DNA of 64,000 nt from positions 8,390,501-8,454,500 of the forward strand of contig OX638133.1 of assembly GCA_951804985.1 (NCBI GenBank), in the 5' to 3' direction. Positions 29,706 to 41,528 of the stretch are shown here, piece after piece (within the stretch, counting starts at the first letter, position 1; each line of letters begins with the position of its first letter). Both the position numbers and the translations under genes were made by a program. The stretch comes from Dryomyza anilis (taxonomy: Eukaryota > Arthropoda > Insecta > Diptera > Dryomyzidae). The notes beneath the pieces were generated by a model, which did no database searches, was not told the DNA's origin, and worked only from the letters and a program-made list of their open reading frames with translations.

Positions 29706-31145
29706 TATATGGGCCATTCCACACCAAATCGACAAAAAAAGTCAAATTTGAGATTTTGCCATTTCGATTTTAATGAAATGTTGGCAACTGATAAAGGGTA
29801 TCGAGACATGCACTAACCATTTTATTTTTATTTTTTCCGACCACTACTTCCAGAGAAACAGTTGCTCAAAGTTGGAAAAAGGGCCAAAAATCACTTTTGT
29901 ATGGTTATCTCTTGAACTAGAAATGCTAGAAACTCCGTTAAATACTCGTTTTAAAGCTAAGCTATTTTTTAAACGTCAACATGTGGCTCGTGGTCATTAT
30001 CTGTGCACTTCAAAATTGTGGTCCTTAAAAAGGACCCCTTTTATTTTTCTAAATTTTTTTTTTCTAAATTTTCGTCAATTTATTGTAAATGTTCGTGCAA
30101 AATTTCAAGATGGTATTTTGATGGTATCATATTTTAAAAAATAATTTTCAAAATTTTTTGTATTGAAAAAAATATTTTTTTCAAAAGTGAAATTTGCAAT
30201 AATTTTTCAATGTATTTGTAACTCTAATCTCGAAAATGGCGTCAGAGTCATCAAATTTACTCTAGTTTTTGAGATATATACCATTTTTCGAAAATAGTAA
30301 AAACTATATCCCAAATCAGTACACCCAGAAAAAAATACTATATAAATAATAGTTTTTTACTATTAAAAATAGTCAATAGGATAAATTATTATTTTAATCG
30401 GAAAATACCATTAAATACTAGAGAATACCATGACATTGCCATTATGTTTATATGAAAAGATTTATTTTTTGTATACTATTAAATCAATAGTTGTCCTATT
30501 GACCAATTTTAATGGGATTTGAGGGAATTTTTTTCTGGGTGTATCTCAAAAACTAGATTCAATATGATTAAACTGACGCCATTTTAGAAATCAAAGTTAC
30601 ATATATATTCAGGAATTATTACAACTTTTAGTGTACAAAAAAAAATTTTTTTTTCTATTCAAAAAATAAATAAAAATTTAGAAAATTATTTTTTAAAATA
30701 TGATGCCATCAAATGACCATCTTGAAATTTAGCATGAATATTTATAATAAATTGACGAAAACTTACGCTTTTTTTCAAAATTTTAAAAAGGACATTAATT
30801 TTGAAGTGCAAGGATAATGACCACATGTTCACGTTTAGAAATTACAACAAAATTTTTCTGAAAACTTGTTCTATTAGCTTAAAACGATCAATAAAATAAA
30901 AAAATAAAAAAAGAACTAGCATTTCTAGTTCAAGAGATATTTAAATATGAACAACCACACAAAAGTGATTTTTGCCCTTTTTTTCCAACTTTGAGCCACT
31001 GTATCTCTGGAAGTAGTGGTCGGAAAAAATAAAAAAAATTGGTTAGTGCATGTCTCAATATCCTTTATCAATTCCCAAAATTTCATTGAAATCGAAGAAG
31101 TTGAGTTCCAACCGCTGGTCGATTTGGTGTGGAATAGCCCATATA
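29706..31145. mobile_element. Long inverted-repeat (foldback) element, 1440 bp, with nested MITE
   Basis: Left end TATATGGGCCATTCCACACC and right end GGTGTGGAATAGCCCATATA are inverted. The pairing continues inward over about 600 bp per arm, with indels: CTTCCAGAGAAACAG against its inverse near 31005, and CAAGATGGTATTTTGATGG against its inverse near 30705. A family D MITE (30322-30541) is inserted near the centre. The open frame at 29773-30144 lies in one arm and has no recognisable domain; I treat it as chance. Confidence 0.75.
30322..30541. mobile_element. TA-MITE family D nested in the foldback element
   Basis: TA-flanked copy (30320-30321 and 30542-30543) with CACCCAGAAAAAAATAC and TTTTTTTCTGGGTG ends, inverse in orientation to 26230-26449. 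It sits at the centre of the 29706-31145 inverted repeat, so it inserted after that element. Confidence 0.8.
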
Positions 31146-31304
31146 CTTTTTCAGATATGCCCTCTAAAGTCTAAAATCTCTAAAATATGACTCTTTTTTT
31201 AATAATATCCTATTACAGCATAACTAAATTTTGGTATCATATAAAAGTTGCTGATCTATGACTGGTTTATTATCTCCGAGGAACCAGTCACGTGCACAAT
31301 ATGT

Positions 31305-31565
31305 ACATCATATTGATTAATTCCGTTCGTCAAACAATTATTCATTGCATTGAAGAACCGCTCATAATATTAATGACTAAAGCCATCAATGTAATGAATG
31401 CGATCATAAATAAGAAGAAACTTGGTAACTGTCGAAAAAGTGTTCTTCAATATGATGAACTTTATGTGAAGAATACGTTTCATCGTATTAATGAACCAAA
31501 ATATAAAATACAACATATTTGTTCTTCATATTGAAGAACGCTGTTCATTAAACCAAATTTCTATA
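31305..31565. repeat. Fragment of the ATGATGAA-rich hAT-like MITE
   Basis: Collinear with about 12340-12595 (for example CATTGAAGAACC, GTCGAAAAAGTGTTCTTCAA and TACAACATATT blocks) but without either terminus. Smaller bits of the same interior are at about 32520-32665. Confidence 0.65.
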
Positions 31566-32320
31566 AACATATTTTTTTTTCCTTTATTTTTTTCCGTACT
31601 TCTCAATTCTCAAGTAGTTCTTGTATGTTATTTCATAGATAATGCTTGCTCGACATGCATAAATTAGTAAAATGTTTGATAATATATTTATTTATAATTA
31701 TAACTTTTTATTAATAAAATGTTATATTTGTAAAAAACATATATAAAAAAAAGGGAGACGCATGGAAATAAGAGGCAAGCTGTCGCCATGGGGCAGAAGG
31801 GAAGAGTTTCTCGTGGTCAGAACATACCATCTTAAATCTGACCGGGGTTTTTGTATCTCTGGAGCAGTGCTCTATGTGTGATAATTAAGCAAAATAAAAT
31901 ACGATATGTCTGGAGGTTAAAAAGATTTTCTGAAGTCATAATTTTAATAAATTTAAATATCCGGTACAATTTTTTTGTGATCACCAGCTGCAGATCTCCT
32001 GAAACATCCCGCCCCCACAATACGCGAGAAATAGCTGAGCCATGACGCGTGTGTACAGCATCGCCAGTGAGTTGTGTGAACGATGTATTTTCGTATAAGA
32101 TCCATATGAAAATAACATATTTGGGAGAAATTTAATACGGGAAGAGGTGACAAATGATTTTTTTTTTTTGAAAAATTTTTTATTTTCGAACACAAAAATT
32201 TTTCGGATACTTTTTTTCGGACCAATTAATTTTTTGAAAAAAAAATTTCATGGATAATTTTTTTTCTGTTATTTTTTAAATAAAATTTGTACAACACTTT
32301 TTTTTCGAGTTTCGAGTTTT
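31566..32320. other. Intergenic; less AT-rich island without a recognised gene
   Basis: 31755-32080 is less AT-rich than its surroundings but has stops in all frames over any useful length and no motif I recognise. Confidence 0.3.
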
Positions 32321-32419
32321 CCATTTCATGATGGAAAGATATACGAATTCGAATTTCGGTAGTAAATTTTAATAATTTCGACTCGTTGTTGGCTCGTATA
32401 TCTTTCCATCATGAAATGG
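32321..32419. repeat. Perfect 26-bp inverted repeat with 47-nt loop
   Basis: 32321-32346 and 32394-32419 are exact inverse copies (core ATTTCATGATGGAAAGATAT). Such a perfect hairpin amid diverged repeats suggests a recent or selected structure, perhaps the tip of a young MITE. No longer arms were seen. Confidence 0.7.
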
Positions 32420-32927
32420 CAAACCTTACTGAAGAGAAATGTCAAAAGAGCGGCAAAAAATATAGCGTCGTTTGCTGTCCCTGTCGCTCTACTTTTGTAG
32501 CGTCCCTGTTGAAAAACCCTTTATGTATAACAACAACATGATTCATCATATTGATTCCACTCTTCTTAAATGAACATCATAGTGAAGAACAAAACTTTTG
32601 TAGCGCTCTTATTGAAAAACCCTTTATATACATGTATTTATGAATAAATTCATCATATATATGATTTTTTTTTTGTGTAATACTACTTTAGTTTCCCGAT
32701 GTTGTCCATATAACAGGTCGGGTTCTGGCCCTGCAACAATTTATAGTATAGTTCAGATTCGAGATCATCGACTTAGAATTACTCTGATAACGTGACATGG
32801 TAACGATATCAGAGTAATTCTAAGTACAGTAATTCTAATACAAGTACAATTGGATAATAATGTTAAATATATAGGGCACTGTGTAATTGATTTATTTTTG
32901 TTAATATTTAACTTAATTAGTTCTTAT

Positions 32928-33371
32928 TAGGGCTGTGCGATTAATCGTTTTACCGGAAATTCTGATTAATCGCAATCACGATTAATCAATAATTCAATTA
33001 ATCGTATTTTTCAATTAACCGAAAATACGATTAATCGGTTAATTATAACTTTAAATAAATCGGAATTCAATTAATTTTTTATTTAAGAACATAGAAATTA
33101 TTTGAGAACATAGAAATTGCAAAAATATACAACAAAAACTTTGTTTTTCTTTAAAAAATATTTAATTTAATATACAAATGCCAAATTAGATGCGTAGCAA
33201 GTATTTCAATTAATCATATTTCTGACTAACCGATTAATCGTTATTTTGATTAATCCCAAATGCTGACTAACCGATTAATCGTAATCAAAAAATAAGATTA
33301 ATCGAATAATTGATTAATCGTGATTACGATTAATCAGACTTTCCGTTGAAACGATTAATCGCACAGCCCTA
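32928..33371. mobile_element. hAT MITE with TAGGGCTGTGCGATTAATCG ends, 444 bp
   Basis: Ends TAGGGCTGTGCGATTAATCG and CGATTAATCGCACAGCCCTA are perfect inverted repeats. An exact 8-bp target duplication, GTTCTTAT, flanks it (32920-32927 and 33372-33379). Sub-terminal CGATTAATCG palindromes repeat through the element. TIR and TSD length place it in the hAT superfamily. No transposase. Confidence 0.9.
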
Positions 33372-33433
33372 GTTCTTATGCTTGATATCTTTTTAATAAA
33401 ATGTTTTTATAAAACAAACAATTAAAAATACAT

Positions 33434-33562
33434 TAAGCGTATTCATTTCACTTCGTATCGCCTGCGTATATGCGTATTTCGTAAAAATTGTACACTATAA
33501 ACCTTATAATTTTTACGACATACGCATATACGCAGTAGATACGAAGTGAAATGAATACCCTT
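33434..33562. mobile_element. Small palindromic MITE (AAGGGTATTCATTTC type), copy 1
   Basis: Arms GCGTATTCATTTCACTTCG...CGCCTGCGTATATGCGTA and their inverse form a hairpin around a short centre. The ends lie in TTAA-like sequence. A second copy is at 36785-36915. Confidence 0.75.
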
Positions 33563-35158
33563 ATTATTTTTCATAAAAACCATATATATTCCATATGTAT
33601 TACCATCACAATAGTTGCAATTTATCCGGTAGCACTTCGCGAATCGTTTACGTTCTAACCCGTCGAACAAACGTTGACTACTGTAAAAGGCCGTTAGTCG
33701 GATGTGCCTTTTTAAAGCACGGCCAATTTTGAAGCCAATCGATGATTCTACACATATAAAATATAAACAATAATAAAAATGCGATACTGATTTGGCTTTT
33801 TCGCGTCTCCTTAAAATATAAGACACAATAAAAGACACGTGCGTATGTTGCCGGCGAATATGTTGTCCGATAAGAAAACGTTACACTGTGATTTCTAAGA
33901 AGTTAAGTAGAAGTTAATAAATTTAATTATTATTTTTTTTTTTTATAATCTTATAGTAATGTGGTAAACAGTAGTGCGGCGTCGATGGTTACTGTGTGGT
34001 TTACGGAATTTTACGGAATGGCAACATTAAGAATTGCTGCAAGATTTTTATATATATGTTATATGCAAACGTGCCGGTAAAAATGACATTCGACACAATT
34101 ATTATATTTATCGCTTAGATTAGCAAATACTTTTCACTATATGGTAAGTGCTACAATGCACAAGAAGACCTACATTTGAATACAGATATGGTTATTTTTG
34201 TAAGAATTTATTATTATTTTTATTATTTGTCATATAGGAGCAATAGCTATCGTTAAATTTTCAAGAGTACTTAAGAGTATTTTTGGCGATAATAAAAAAA
34301 AAACTGAACACCAACCATTTCATACTAATAGCTGAATTAAGTGATAGTTTATAGATATTGGTATATCTAATTGTGTTTTATTAGAAAAATCGAAAATTCG
34401 CTTTTCACCGGGAATCTAAACTGATATCTGTTTAAAACTGTTATGTTTTCGAAAACAAAACATTTATAAATATTAATGCGGCATATTTCAACTTTCGATC
34501 GATGTTTGTTTCTCTTATCAACGGGAACTAAAACTGATATATGTTTGAAGCCGTTTCATTTTTGAAAGCATAATCATTATAAAAATAAAAATAAATCAAA
34601 ATAAAGGTTTTTCATTCGAATTCAATCGAGTAGAGTTCTTTGCTGCACATATTTAAAACGATTCTTCTTCATAATTATTTTAAATTCTATTGTGTGTAAG
34701 AACAACACATGCTCTAATATTTCGTTTTTAAAACGTACCATAAGTTAAATATAAAACGAGTAAGGAAAGTTAAGACGCAAAGGCATTTTTAGAAAAAAAA
34801 AGATATCTAAATTCAAAATACTCAAATCTTTGATATTACAGTGGATTTGAAATCATAAATATGTAAATCTGAAAAGATAATTCTATTCCATTAGCAGTAA
34901 CGTATAAAACAATATTCATAAAGTTACGATACTAAAAAACTTGTAAATATTCCAATTTTTCATGTACTTTTTTTCTATTTTTTCAGGCAGTATTAATTCT
35001 TTCAGTAAATATTCCTTTTTTTAAATCTTAAAGAAGAAATACTAAAAATGGTTTAAAACCTGAATATGCAATTTTTTATTTTGCCCAAAATATCACTTCA
35101 CAGTTCATAAGGAGATCTCTTTATTAACTAAATTTACTTTGCAACACATAATAGATAT
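33563..35158. other. Intergenic, nothing recognised
   Basis: A long minus-strand open frame here (33443-33838) partly overlaps the palindromic MITE and has no domain I know. A diverged ~110-bp direct repeat (AACTGATATCTGTTT-like) occurs at about 34410-34570. No gene supported. Confidence 0.35.
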
Positions 35159-35366
35159 TGTTACGAAAATTCTGTCTACGGAAAACTGTTCCGAGAACTG
35201 TCTACTCGTTTCGTGAATGATGCATGCTATTGGCATCTCATTCGCACTTATGTGTTTATAATGTGCTGATCTTCTAGCTCTTTCGCGCACATTGCCTCCG
35301 TGCGCTGAATTGTCCTGCGTCTGATTTACATTTGCACAGTTAAGCAAAATACCTTTTTTCGTAACA
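35159..35366 (-). mobile_element. Internally deleted LTR-like copy, 208 bp
   Basis: Minus-strand relative of 1009-1542, with ends TGTTACGAAAA and TTTTCGTAACA. It keeps the first ~200 bp and last ~30 bp but lacks the TATA box and polyadenylation region, which are joined out at the GTTCTCGGAACAG point. The 42-bp tandem duplication of the other copy is absent. Confidence 0.65.
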
Positions 35367-35682
35367 TTATCATAAACTATCAGATAACTTATTTCCGTGG
35401 AAATATTAAAGCAGAGAATATTTAAATAATGTCTTTGAAAAGCTGTTACCATATGGTAACAAATTACTGAAAAGGTTAATTAATATTTATACGACTTTAA
35501 AAATTGATGCAAATTACAATAACAGACAAAGTAGATTTATTATGAAAAAACTATGAACATTAGAATAAAAGCGTTTATATAAAAATAAAATACATTATCG
35601 CAGCTTTTATTTATCTATTTCAAAAAATACTGTGTACTCAAAATTCGCTGACTTTTTGATGCATATAAAACCAATTAAATAA

Positions 35683-35848
35683 TTGTAGCCGCGGTAGCTC
35701 AGTGGTTAGTGCGTTGGACTGCGAGCCGAAAGGTCCCCGGTTCAAGTCTGGACTGGGGCTAACAACATCTTTTCATAGAAACATTTTTTCTATACCGCGC
35801 TACCTCTCGTCAGTAAATGGCAAACCTACGAGAGTAAAAAATAAAACA
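35683..35848 (+). mobile_element. SINE-A copy, tRNA-like head and first body half
   Basis: Best-preserved head of the family: GCCGCGGTAGCTCAGTGG (A box), GCGTTGGACTGCGAGCC (anticodon arm-like) and GGTTCAAGTCTGG (B box). Then come TAACAACATCTTTTCATAG and ACCGCGCTACCTCTCG. It ends at an ACGAGAGTAAAA block before the 3' third of the consensus. The cloverleaf is not closed at the acceptor stem, so it is not a functional tRNA gene. Confidence 0.8.
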
Positions 35849-36784
35849 CGTATATTTAATTTTTTATCGTACTTTAAGAATATTTAAGACTTTATCATGT
35901 GTGCAAACTAAAGTTGAATTTTTTCATACGGCGATATTAATTTTTGCACATATTTTCAATTACAAGAGTATATAAATTTTATTTTTAAAAAAATTAAAAA
36001 TATTTATCTGTTCAAAATTTATATTTTAAAATTTTATTTTTTTCTGAGTCACTGAACTTTTTAATTTGTCTTTAATTATTTTTTCATTTTTGTAAAATAT
36101 TTTCGATTCCGGTTTTTTTTTACAGTGTAACTTATTGGAATCATTGCACAGTTTCACTTTTGCAGCCCAACGTCCTTGAAAATTTTTGAATATAAAAAAA
36201 AATATAAATACACGTTTCAATGTCATACCGTCATTCATACATTCAGTCACCCGATGTAGATTGTATTATATAGTACCTATACAATATAGCCGATGCAACT
36301 GAAACCTTGCAATCGGAGCTTGGAGATTGATAACGTCTGTGTGTAAAATTACAATGCACCGAGTTCATGCATCGGAATTGAACCTAGTACGTAACTGGGT
36401 CAACTACTGGTTGTCGTACTAAATGCTTAGTTTTGTTGTAAATTGATCTGCAGTTTTTACATGTGTTACTAATAGTTATTGGCTTGATATGTCAGTTATA
36501 TAGGAAAATATTAGCATTACAGAAAATATTATATGTTTACAAACAACTTGAATGATTTTTCGATATTTTTAAAATTAATATGCTAAATATAATAATTAGC
36601 AAAAATACTCTCTTTTTTAGTCTGGTTCGAAAAATATGTTTGCATCAAATATAATATGTTTACAAGAAATATAACTTGTTGGCAAAACAACTAATATGAA
36701 TTACTTAATTTGAAGTATTAACGTGGTAAACCCAATACTAACATACTCTACAATATCATCGTTATAAATCAAACAAATTATATA
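35849..36784. other. AT-rich intergenic, nothing firm
   Basis: On the minus strand near 36370-36430 there is a B-box-like GGTTCAATTCC, but no good A box at the right distance, so no RNA gene is called. Confidence 0.35.
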
Positions 36785-36915
36785 TTAAGGGTATTCATTT
36801 CAGTTCGTATCGCCTGCGTATATGGGTATTTCGTAAAAATTCGACACTATAAACATTATGATTTTTATGACATAAGCATATACGCAGTAGATACGAAGTT
36901 AAATGAATACCCTTA
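36785..36915. mobile_element. Small palindromic MITE (AAGGGTATTCATTTC type), copy 2
   Basis: Matches the copy at 33434-33562, with TTAAGGGTATTCATTTC and GAAGTTAAATGAATACCC ends in TTAA context. A further terminal fragment (GAATACCCTTATTATTTTTC) follows at about 36926-36945. Confidence 0.75.
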
Positions 36916-38050
36916 ATGTTTATCGAATACCCTTATTATTTTTCCAAAAACAAATGTATTATGTTTAAGGATTCATATTATAAAAAGTAATTGATTATTT
37001 TCAATACCATTTGACAGTTTAACATTTTTCCATCATTTAGAACAAAACTAGCTCTCATCTCATAATTTAACCAGCTATGTCACGCCCATTTTTATTCATA
37101 AATTAAAATTCAGTAATTATCTAGCAGGAAATAGCGCTTTAAAAAAAATCACAAAGCCACAACACACCTCCTAAAAACGAAAATCTTACATTTTAGAAAC
37201 CGCAATTTTCCAATTAAACATACTACGTATGAGTAACATTTTCTGCCAATAAGTTTTTAAATAAATTAATAATTTATTATTAAATACTGTAGAAATTACA
37301 TTATTGCTCAAACACTAATCAAACATATGTTTCTTTTAATTTTACAAATAAATTAAAAAATAATTACTGCGCCATTAAATTCGAATTTAATTTTATCATT
37401 TACCTAACAATTTACTATACTAAACCATATCAAATACATTAAGAATCAAATGATTAGACTATATGTTCGACAATTAAATAAACGATAAGATTATAGCAAA
37501 TATATGAATGAACTATGCATGAGGGCAAACAATCGGAGTTACGTATAAAGATACTACAATGTGCGTCAGAGTTTTATATAAATGTATTTTAGTTGCAGTT
37601 AACATACATATGTTAATAAAATAGTTGCTGCAACTATAATTATTAATTGAAGCATTGAAAGAATTATTTAAACATTTGAGAAGATTTAACTTAACTATAA
37701 AAATTATATTGCAACACTATTTTAACATAACACAATTTATTAAAAGTCAAAAACTCAAAATTAAAATATATTTAAATTCTTGTGGCAAACATATTCCAAC
37801 AATATATTGGAGAAACTAATTTAGAACAATTATGTGTTTAATATTGGGTTTAATGATGTAACTGTTATATTTTTTAAAGACTGAACCAAATCGAATAAAA
37901 TTTTGACACAATGTATATGTTGGATCCGGGAAGAGTATAGGCTATATCTTGGTGAGATTGGTGGATTGGGCGTGGTTCCTCCCATATAACCGAAAAATTA
38001 AAAACACGTTATATCAGCAATTAGGATAGCAAATTTAATGAAATTTAGGT
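36916..38050. other. AT-rich intergenic, nothing recognised
   Basis: About 1.1 kb without a gene, RNA or clear repeat. Confidence 0.35.
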
Positions 38051-38056
38051 CGGAGT

Positions 38057-38225
38057 GAAATTCACCACACCTAAATTCACCACAAATAAACTCACAACAT
38101 CGAAACTTACTATACAAAAACTCACCACACTAAAACTCATCACACTAAAACTCATCACACTAAAACTCATCACACTAAAATTCACCACACATAAACTCAC
38201 CAAACTAAAACTCACCACACTTAAA
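38057..38225. repeat. 15-bp minisatellite (CACACTAAAACTCAT)n
   Basis: About eleven tandem copies of a 15-bp unit, the central ones nearly identical. The period is a multiple of three, so it yields long repetitive frames on both strands (KLITL-like and VMSFS-like); these are not genes. GGGGAAGAATT-type units follow at 38250-38300 and resemble motifs in Asph introns near 55200 and 60370. Confidence 0.85.
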
Positions 38226-38366
38226 CTTTTATTGGGAAAAAACTCTACGGTGAAGAATTTGGGGAAGAATTTCACGGGGAAGAATTCTACGGGGAAGAAC
38301 AGACCGATCAAAAGTCCACAGCGAAGCACGGGTCCTTCTATAATACATATTTTTATTTTAATGATA

Positions 38367-38515
38367 TACCCTCTCATTTTGTAAAACGAAACGTCAAATT
38401 TTTCAATTTGACAGTTATTTTACTTGTTTATTTCGTCGTCCTTTTTATTACAATTAATACAAAAAATCTGTCACTGTAATTTCTAACGTTTCGTTTTACA
38501 AAATGAGGGGGTGTA
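38367..38515. mobile_element. Palindromic MITE (ACCCTCTCATTTTGTAAAAC ends)
   Basis: The left end ACCCTCTCATTTTGTAAAAC and its near inverse at 38490-38512 pair over about 28 bp, and the interior pairs further (CAAATTTTTCAATTTG). 149 bp, non-coding, just downstream of the first Jhedup-like gene. Confidence 0.65.
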
Positions 38516-38934
38516 ATGATTTTCTATTGTCTATATAGCAATACTACTATACAATGATATAAATTAATAAAAAAAATAGTTTACTTGATTTTATTATTAT
38601 TTGCATATAATATAAACTGTTATTGTAAATATTTTTATAAATACAAAATATGTTAATCACACCAATTCAGAAATCCATCGTAGCAGAAATATAAATCCGA
38701 GTCCCCACTTCGAATACGATCATTGATTTATTCTATAATTCATGCGGACTTCGATAATTTCATAATTCCAGTTCCGCTGATTTTTGTAAAATCAGTAAAA
38801 AAATCTCTCGAAATTTCGTTCCTCTAAGCTCCTAAATGCCGTAATTCTGAATTCGATCATAGAATAACTAAATCCGAATTCATCTGAAAATGTCCGCTAC
38901 GAGAGGCTTCGATTAGGTGGTGCATATTTCGATA

Positions 38935-41103
38935 TTATTTCGCTAAAATATTTTCCCAAAGTTGCATTCGCTTCAAATTGAAACTATTTTCACTGCTTAT
39001 TTTATAAGTTTCACCTTCATTCGAATATGACAAATAATCACAAATATCCTGCGTATTCGACATGAAATCCGATTTGAGACATGGTTTAACAGTAGGCAGA
39101 CTTTTGTGTTGCCTAAATTGAAAATGTTTATTAATTAAAATAAATTAAAATAATACCAAAATCAAGACAAACCCATTTTTTGCAAATTCCACATAGTCTT
39201 CAACTAACAGTTTTGAAACTTCGGCATCGTCAGAGTTTTTATCAAAATCCGGAAATATTGCGGGTGTTCTAAACAAATAGATCATATCATCATAATGTAA
39301 TACAGTATGAGAATTTGTAGGAATTCCACCAGTATAAACCATCGCGTAGGTTTGTGGACCCGAATAATTAAATAGCGAAAGATATAAAGGGTTTTTCTGC
39401 AGATCGGCATAGTTAAGATAGACTTTGGCCGAATTGTAGAAGGGGTAATAAAATCCAAAGTCGCTAAAAAGCTTAGAAATAATATAAAAAATAAATTAAA
39501 ACAATTACTTTAAAAAAAGGCATACAAATTGAATATTTGAATTACCTCCTTAAAGCCTTTTGCTGTCTGTTCATTTAACTCATGCGTACCGCCCAAATAC
39601 TCATCTAAAATCATATTTACCGCTTTTTTGGTATTTTCTGATGACATATCTTCGAATGCCAAAATTTTGGTTATATACTCATCAAAATGCTGATTTAATT
39701 CCTCGCGTAATTTTGCATTTTCAACAATATGTAATATATATGGGGCACCTTCACCCTCGTTCGAGACCAGTGCCATCACCCATGGTTTATGATGGAAATT
39801 ACCATTTTTCATACGCTTCTTGGGTTCTTCGGTTATAATGGCTTTGGGACAAGTAGCACTTTCAATAACCGGTCGATATACGATTATTGGATTTAATGAC
39901 CAAAATTTAAAATGATCACCTGCATTTAAAAGTACCACAGGGTCGATAGTGCGCAGTGCATTTGCTAATTCTGCAGAGCTTAGTTTTTCGGCATTCGCTA
40001 TGCCAACGAGTTCGGCAAGTTTGATGGTTTGCTCAAGTGGTTCAGACTGTATATTGACATAGGGCGCAATTCCATTGCCACTACTTATAATAGCACGTTT
40101 AAAGAGATCTTTAGTTAGAAATATAAGTATTATCAAAATTAAAAAAGAACTATTTACGTTACCTTCTGTATCGTATAACATCTGAAAATGCACCGAACTG
40201 CCACCAGCGCTATGTCCTACAATGGTAATAGCATCTGGGTCACCGCCAAATGCTGCTATATGTTGATGCACCCATTTGAGTGCCATTTTTTGATCTTTGA
40301 GTCCAAAATTCCCACTCATTGCCTCATCACCCGTCGACAGAAAACCAAAAGGTCCCAGTCGATAGGCTGTTGTTACAACAATTACCTCTGCCGTATCCAT
40401 GAAATATTCAGGACCCAACATGGTGGGATGTGCAGATCCACTAATTAGGGCGCCACCATGAATATAAAAAATGATTGGTAAGCGATCCTGTGCAGGGTTC
40501 TTTACAAAAAAAAAGTTTATAAAATATAATGTTTAGTAATACTCTCAGTTTATAATTTCTTATAAACCATTTTAATGTTTTTGTGGAATTTGATATATAT
40601 TTTATGACTTAAAAAATATACTTTTAACACAATTTAGTCGAGTTTGGAATATTTAATTTTTGAAGAACCTCTGAGTGTTTTATCAACTTACCAGTGGTCG
40701 ATATAAATTCAAGTAGAGACAATCCTCCTCACCATCTAAGGGCCAGCTGGGTACTATATAGTTCTTTTGTATGCAGGCAGGATTTGCTTTAGTTGCATCC
40801 AAAACATAATTATCGTGCCATGCGGGAAATGGTTCCGGATTCTGTAAAGTGCATACATTATTATTTTATATTTATATAACTTAAATTTACCTTAAATCTG
40901 AGTTCAGCTACAGGTGGCTTTGCAAATGGTATTCCCAAAAATGCCTCAAACTGATCCGTACGATAACCTGGCATATTGGTGCCCTGCAAACAACCCAAAT
41001 CCGGCACACAAACTTGGACATCTGCCAATGTCTGCATGGGTCCTTCTAGAAGCAACTTCAGCAATACTATTACTAAAAATTTCCACAACATTTTTGATCT
41101 CAT
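38935..41103 (-). CDS. Jhedup: Juvenile-hormone-esterase-like carboxylesterase, duplicate A (six exons, 579 aa)
   Basis: Secreted carboxylesterase of the JHE clade. Exons in order: 40891-41103, 40692-40841, 40163-40499, 39546-40108, 39173-39471, 38935-39112; 1740 nt, all GT-AG. ATG 41101-41103 begins a signal peptide with a leucine-rich core. The catalytic triad appears complete: Ser218 in GHSAG, Glu353 in GEGAP, His480 in VLHYDD. Two departures from a classic JHE: the elbow is GHSAG, not GQSAG, and the oxyanion loop reads HGGA (Ala138) where the family has HGGG. That is the position equivalent to acetylcholinesterase Gly119, whose replacement changes ester and organophosphate handling. A TATAAAAG box (41145-41152) and TCAGTT initiator (41114-41119) precede a very short 5' UTR. 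It is a tandem duplicate of 46190-48359. The symbol is given from similarity and gene order; orthology to Drosophila Jhedup is inferred, and the substrate is unknown. Confidence 0.85.
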
Positions 41104-41144
41104 TTATGTTTCTAACTGATATTCTTACTATTGATGTAATGCGA

Positions 41145-41152
41145 CTTTTATA
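41145..41152 (-). promoter_or_regulatory. TATA box of esterase duplicate A
   Basis: TATAAAAG on the minus strand, with TCAGTT (arthropod initiator consensus) at 41114-41119 about 35 bp downstream and the ATG only 14 nt after the predicted +1. The same arrangement with the same spacing occurs at 48401-48408 before duplicate B. Confidence 0.65.
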
Positions 41153-41344
41153 CTTAGTAAATTAGCTACTTTTATTTACTAGCTCTGCGATATGTAATTA
41201 TGGCTTTAATATGTATTTTAACGATTAACTTAATATGTATGATTTGCAACGTTTAGCGTAGTTTCATTAGTTATTTTTAGTTAATAAATAAGTTATTAGT
41301 TAAATTGATTATTTGTCAAACTAATAGTTGTATTTGGCGGAAAT

Positions 41345-41495
41345 ATTTATACCCTACACCTATGAGGTACAGGGTATATTAACTATGTGCATATATTATA
41401 ACGCCCCTTAGGAGGCGTGTCCGGTATGGAAAAGTATATATATTCTTGATCAGCATCACTACCCAAGTCCGTTTAGCCATGTCCGTCTGTCTGTC

Positions 41496-41528
<33 letters not shown>

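Noticed and set aside
29773..30144. 123-residue plus-strand frame
   Set aside because: Lies in one arm of a foldback element, has no recognisable domain, and the other arm does not keep the frame.
33443..33838. 131-residue minus-strand frame
   Set aside because: Overlaps a palindromic MITE at one end and has no domain, splice support or codon bias like the real exons.
35683..35760. tRNA gene
   Set aside because: A and B boxes are good, but the acceptor stem does not close, and the same head precedes a shared non-tRNA body in five places: a SINE.
36360..36430. Third tRNA-like/SINE head on the minus strand
   Set aside because: Only a B-box-like GGTTCAATTCC; no A box at a usable distance and no second copy.
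38055..38384. Long repetitive open frames on both strands (Lys/Leu/Thr-rich and Val/Ser/Phe-rich)
   Set aside because: They are the reading of a 15-bp minisatellite whose period is a multiple of three; no start context or splice sites.
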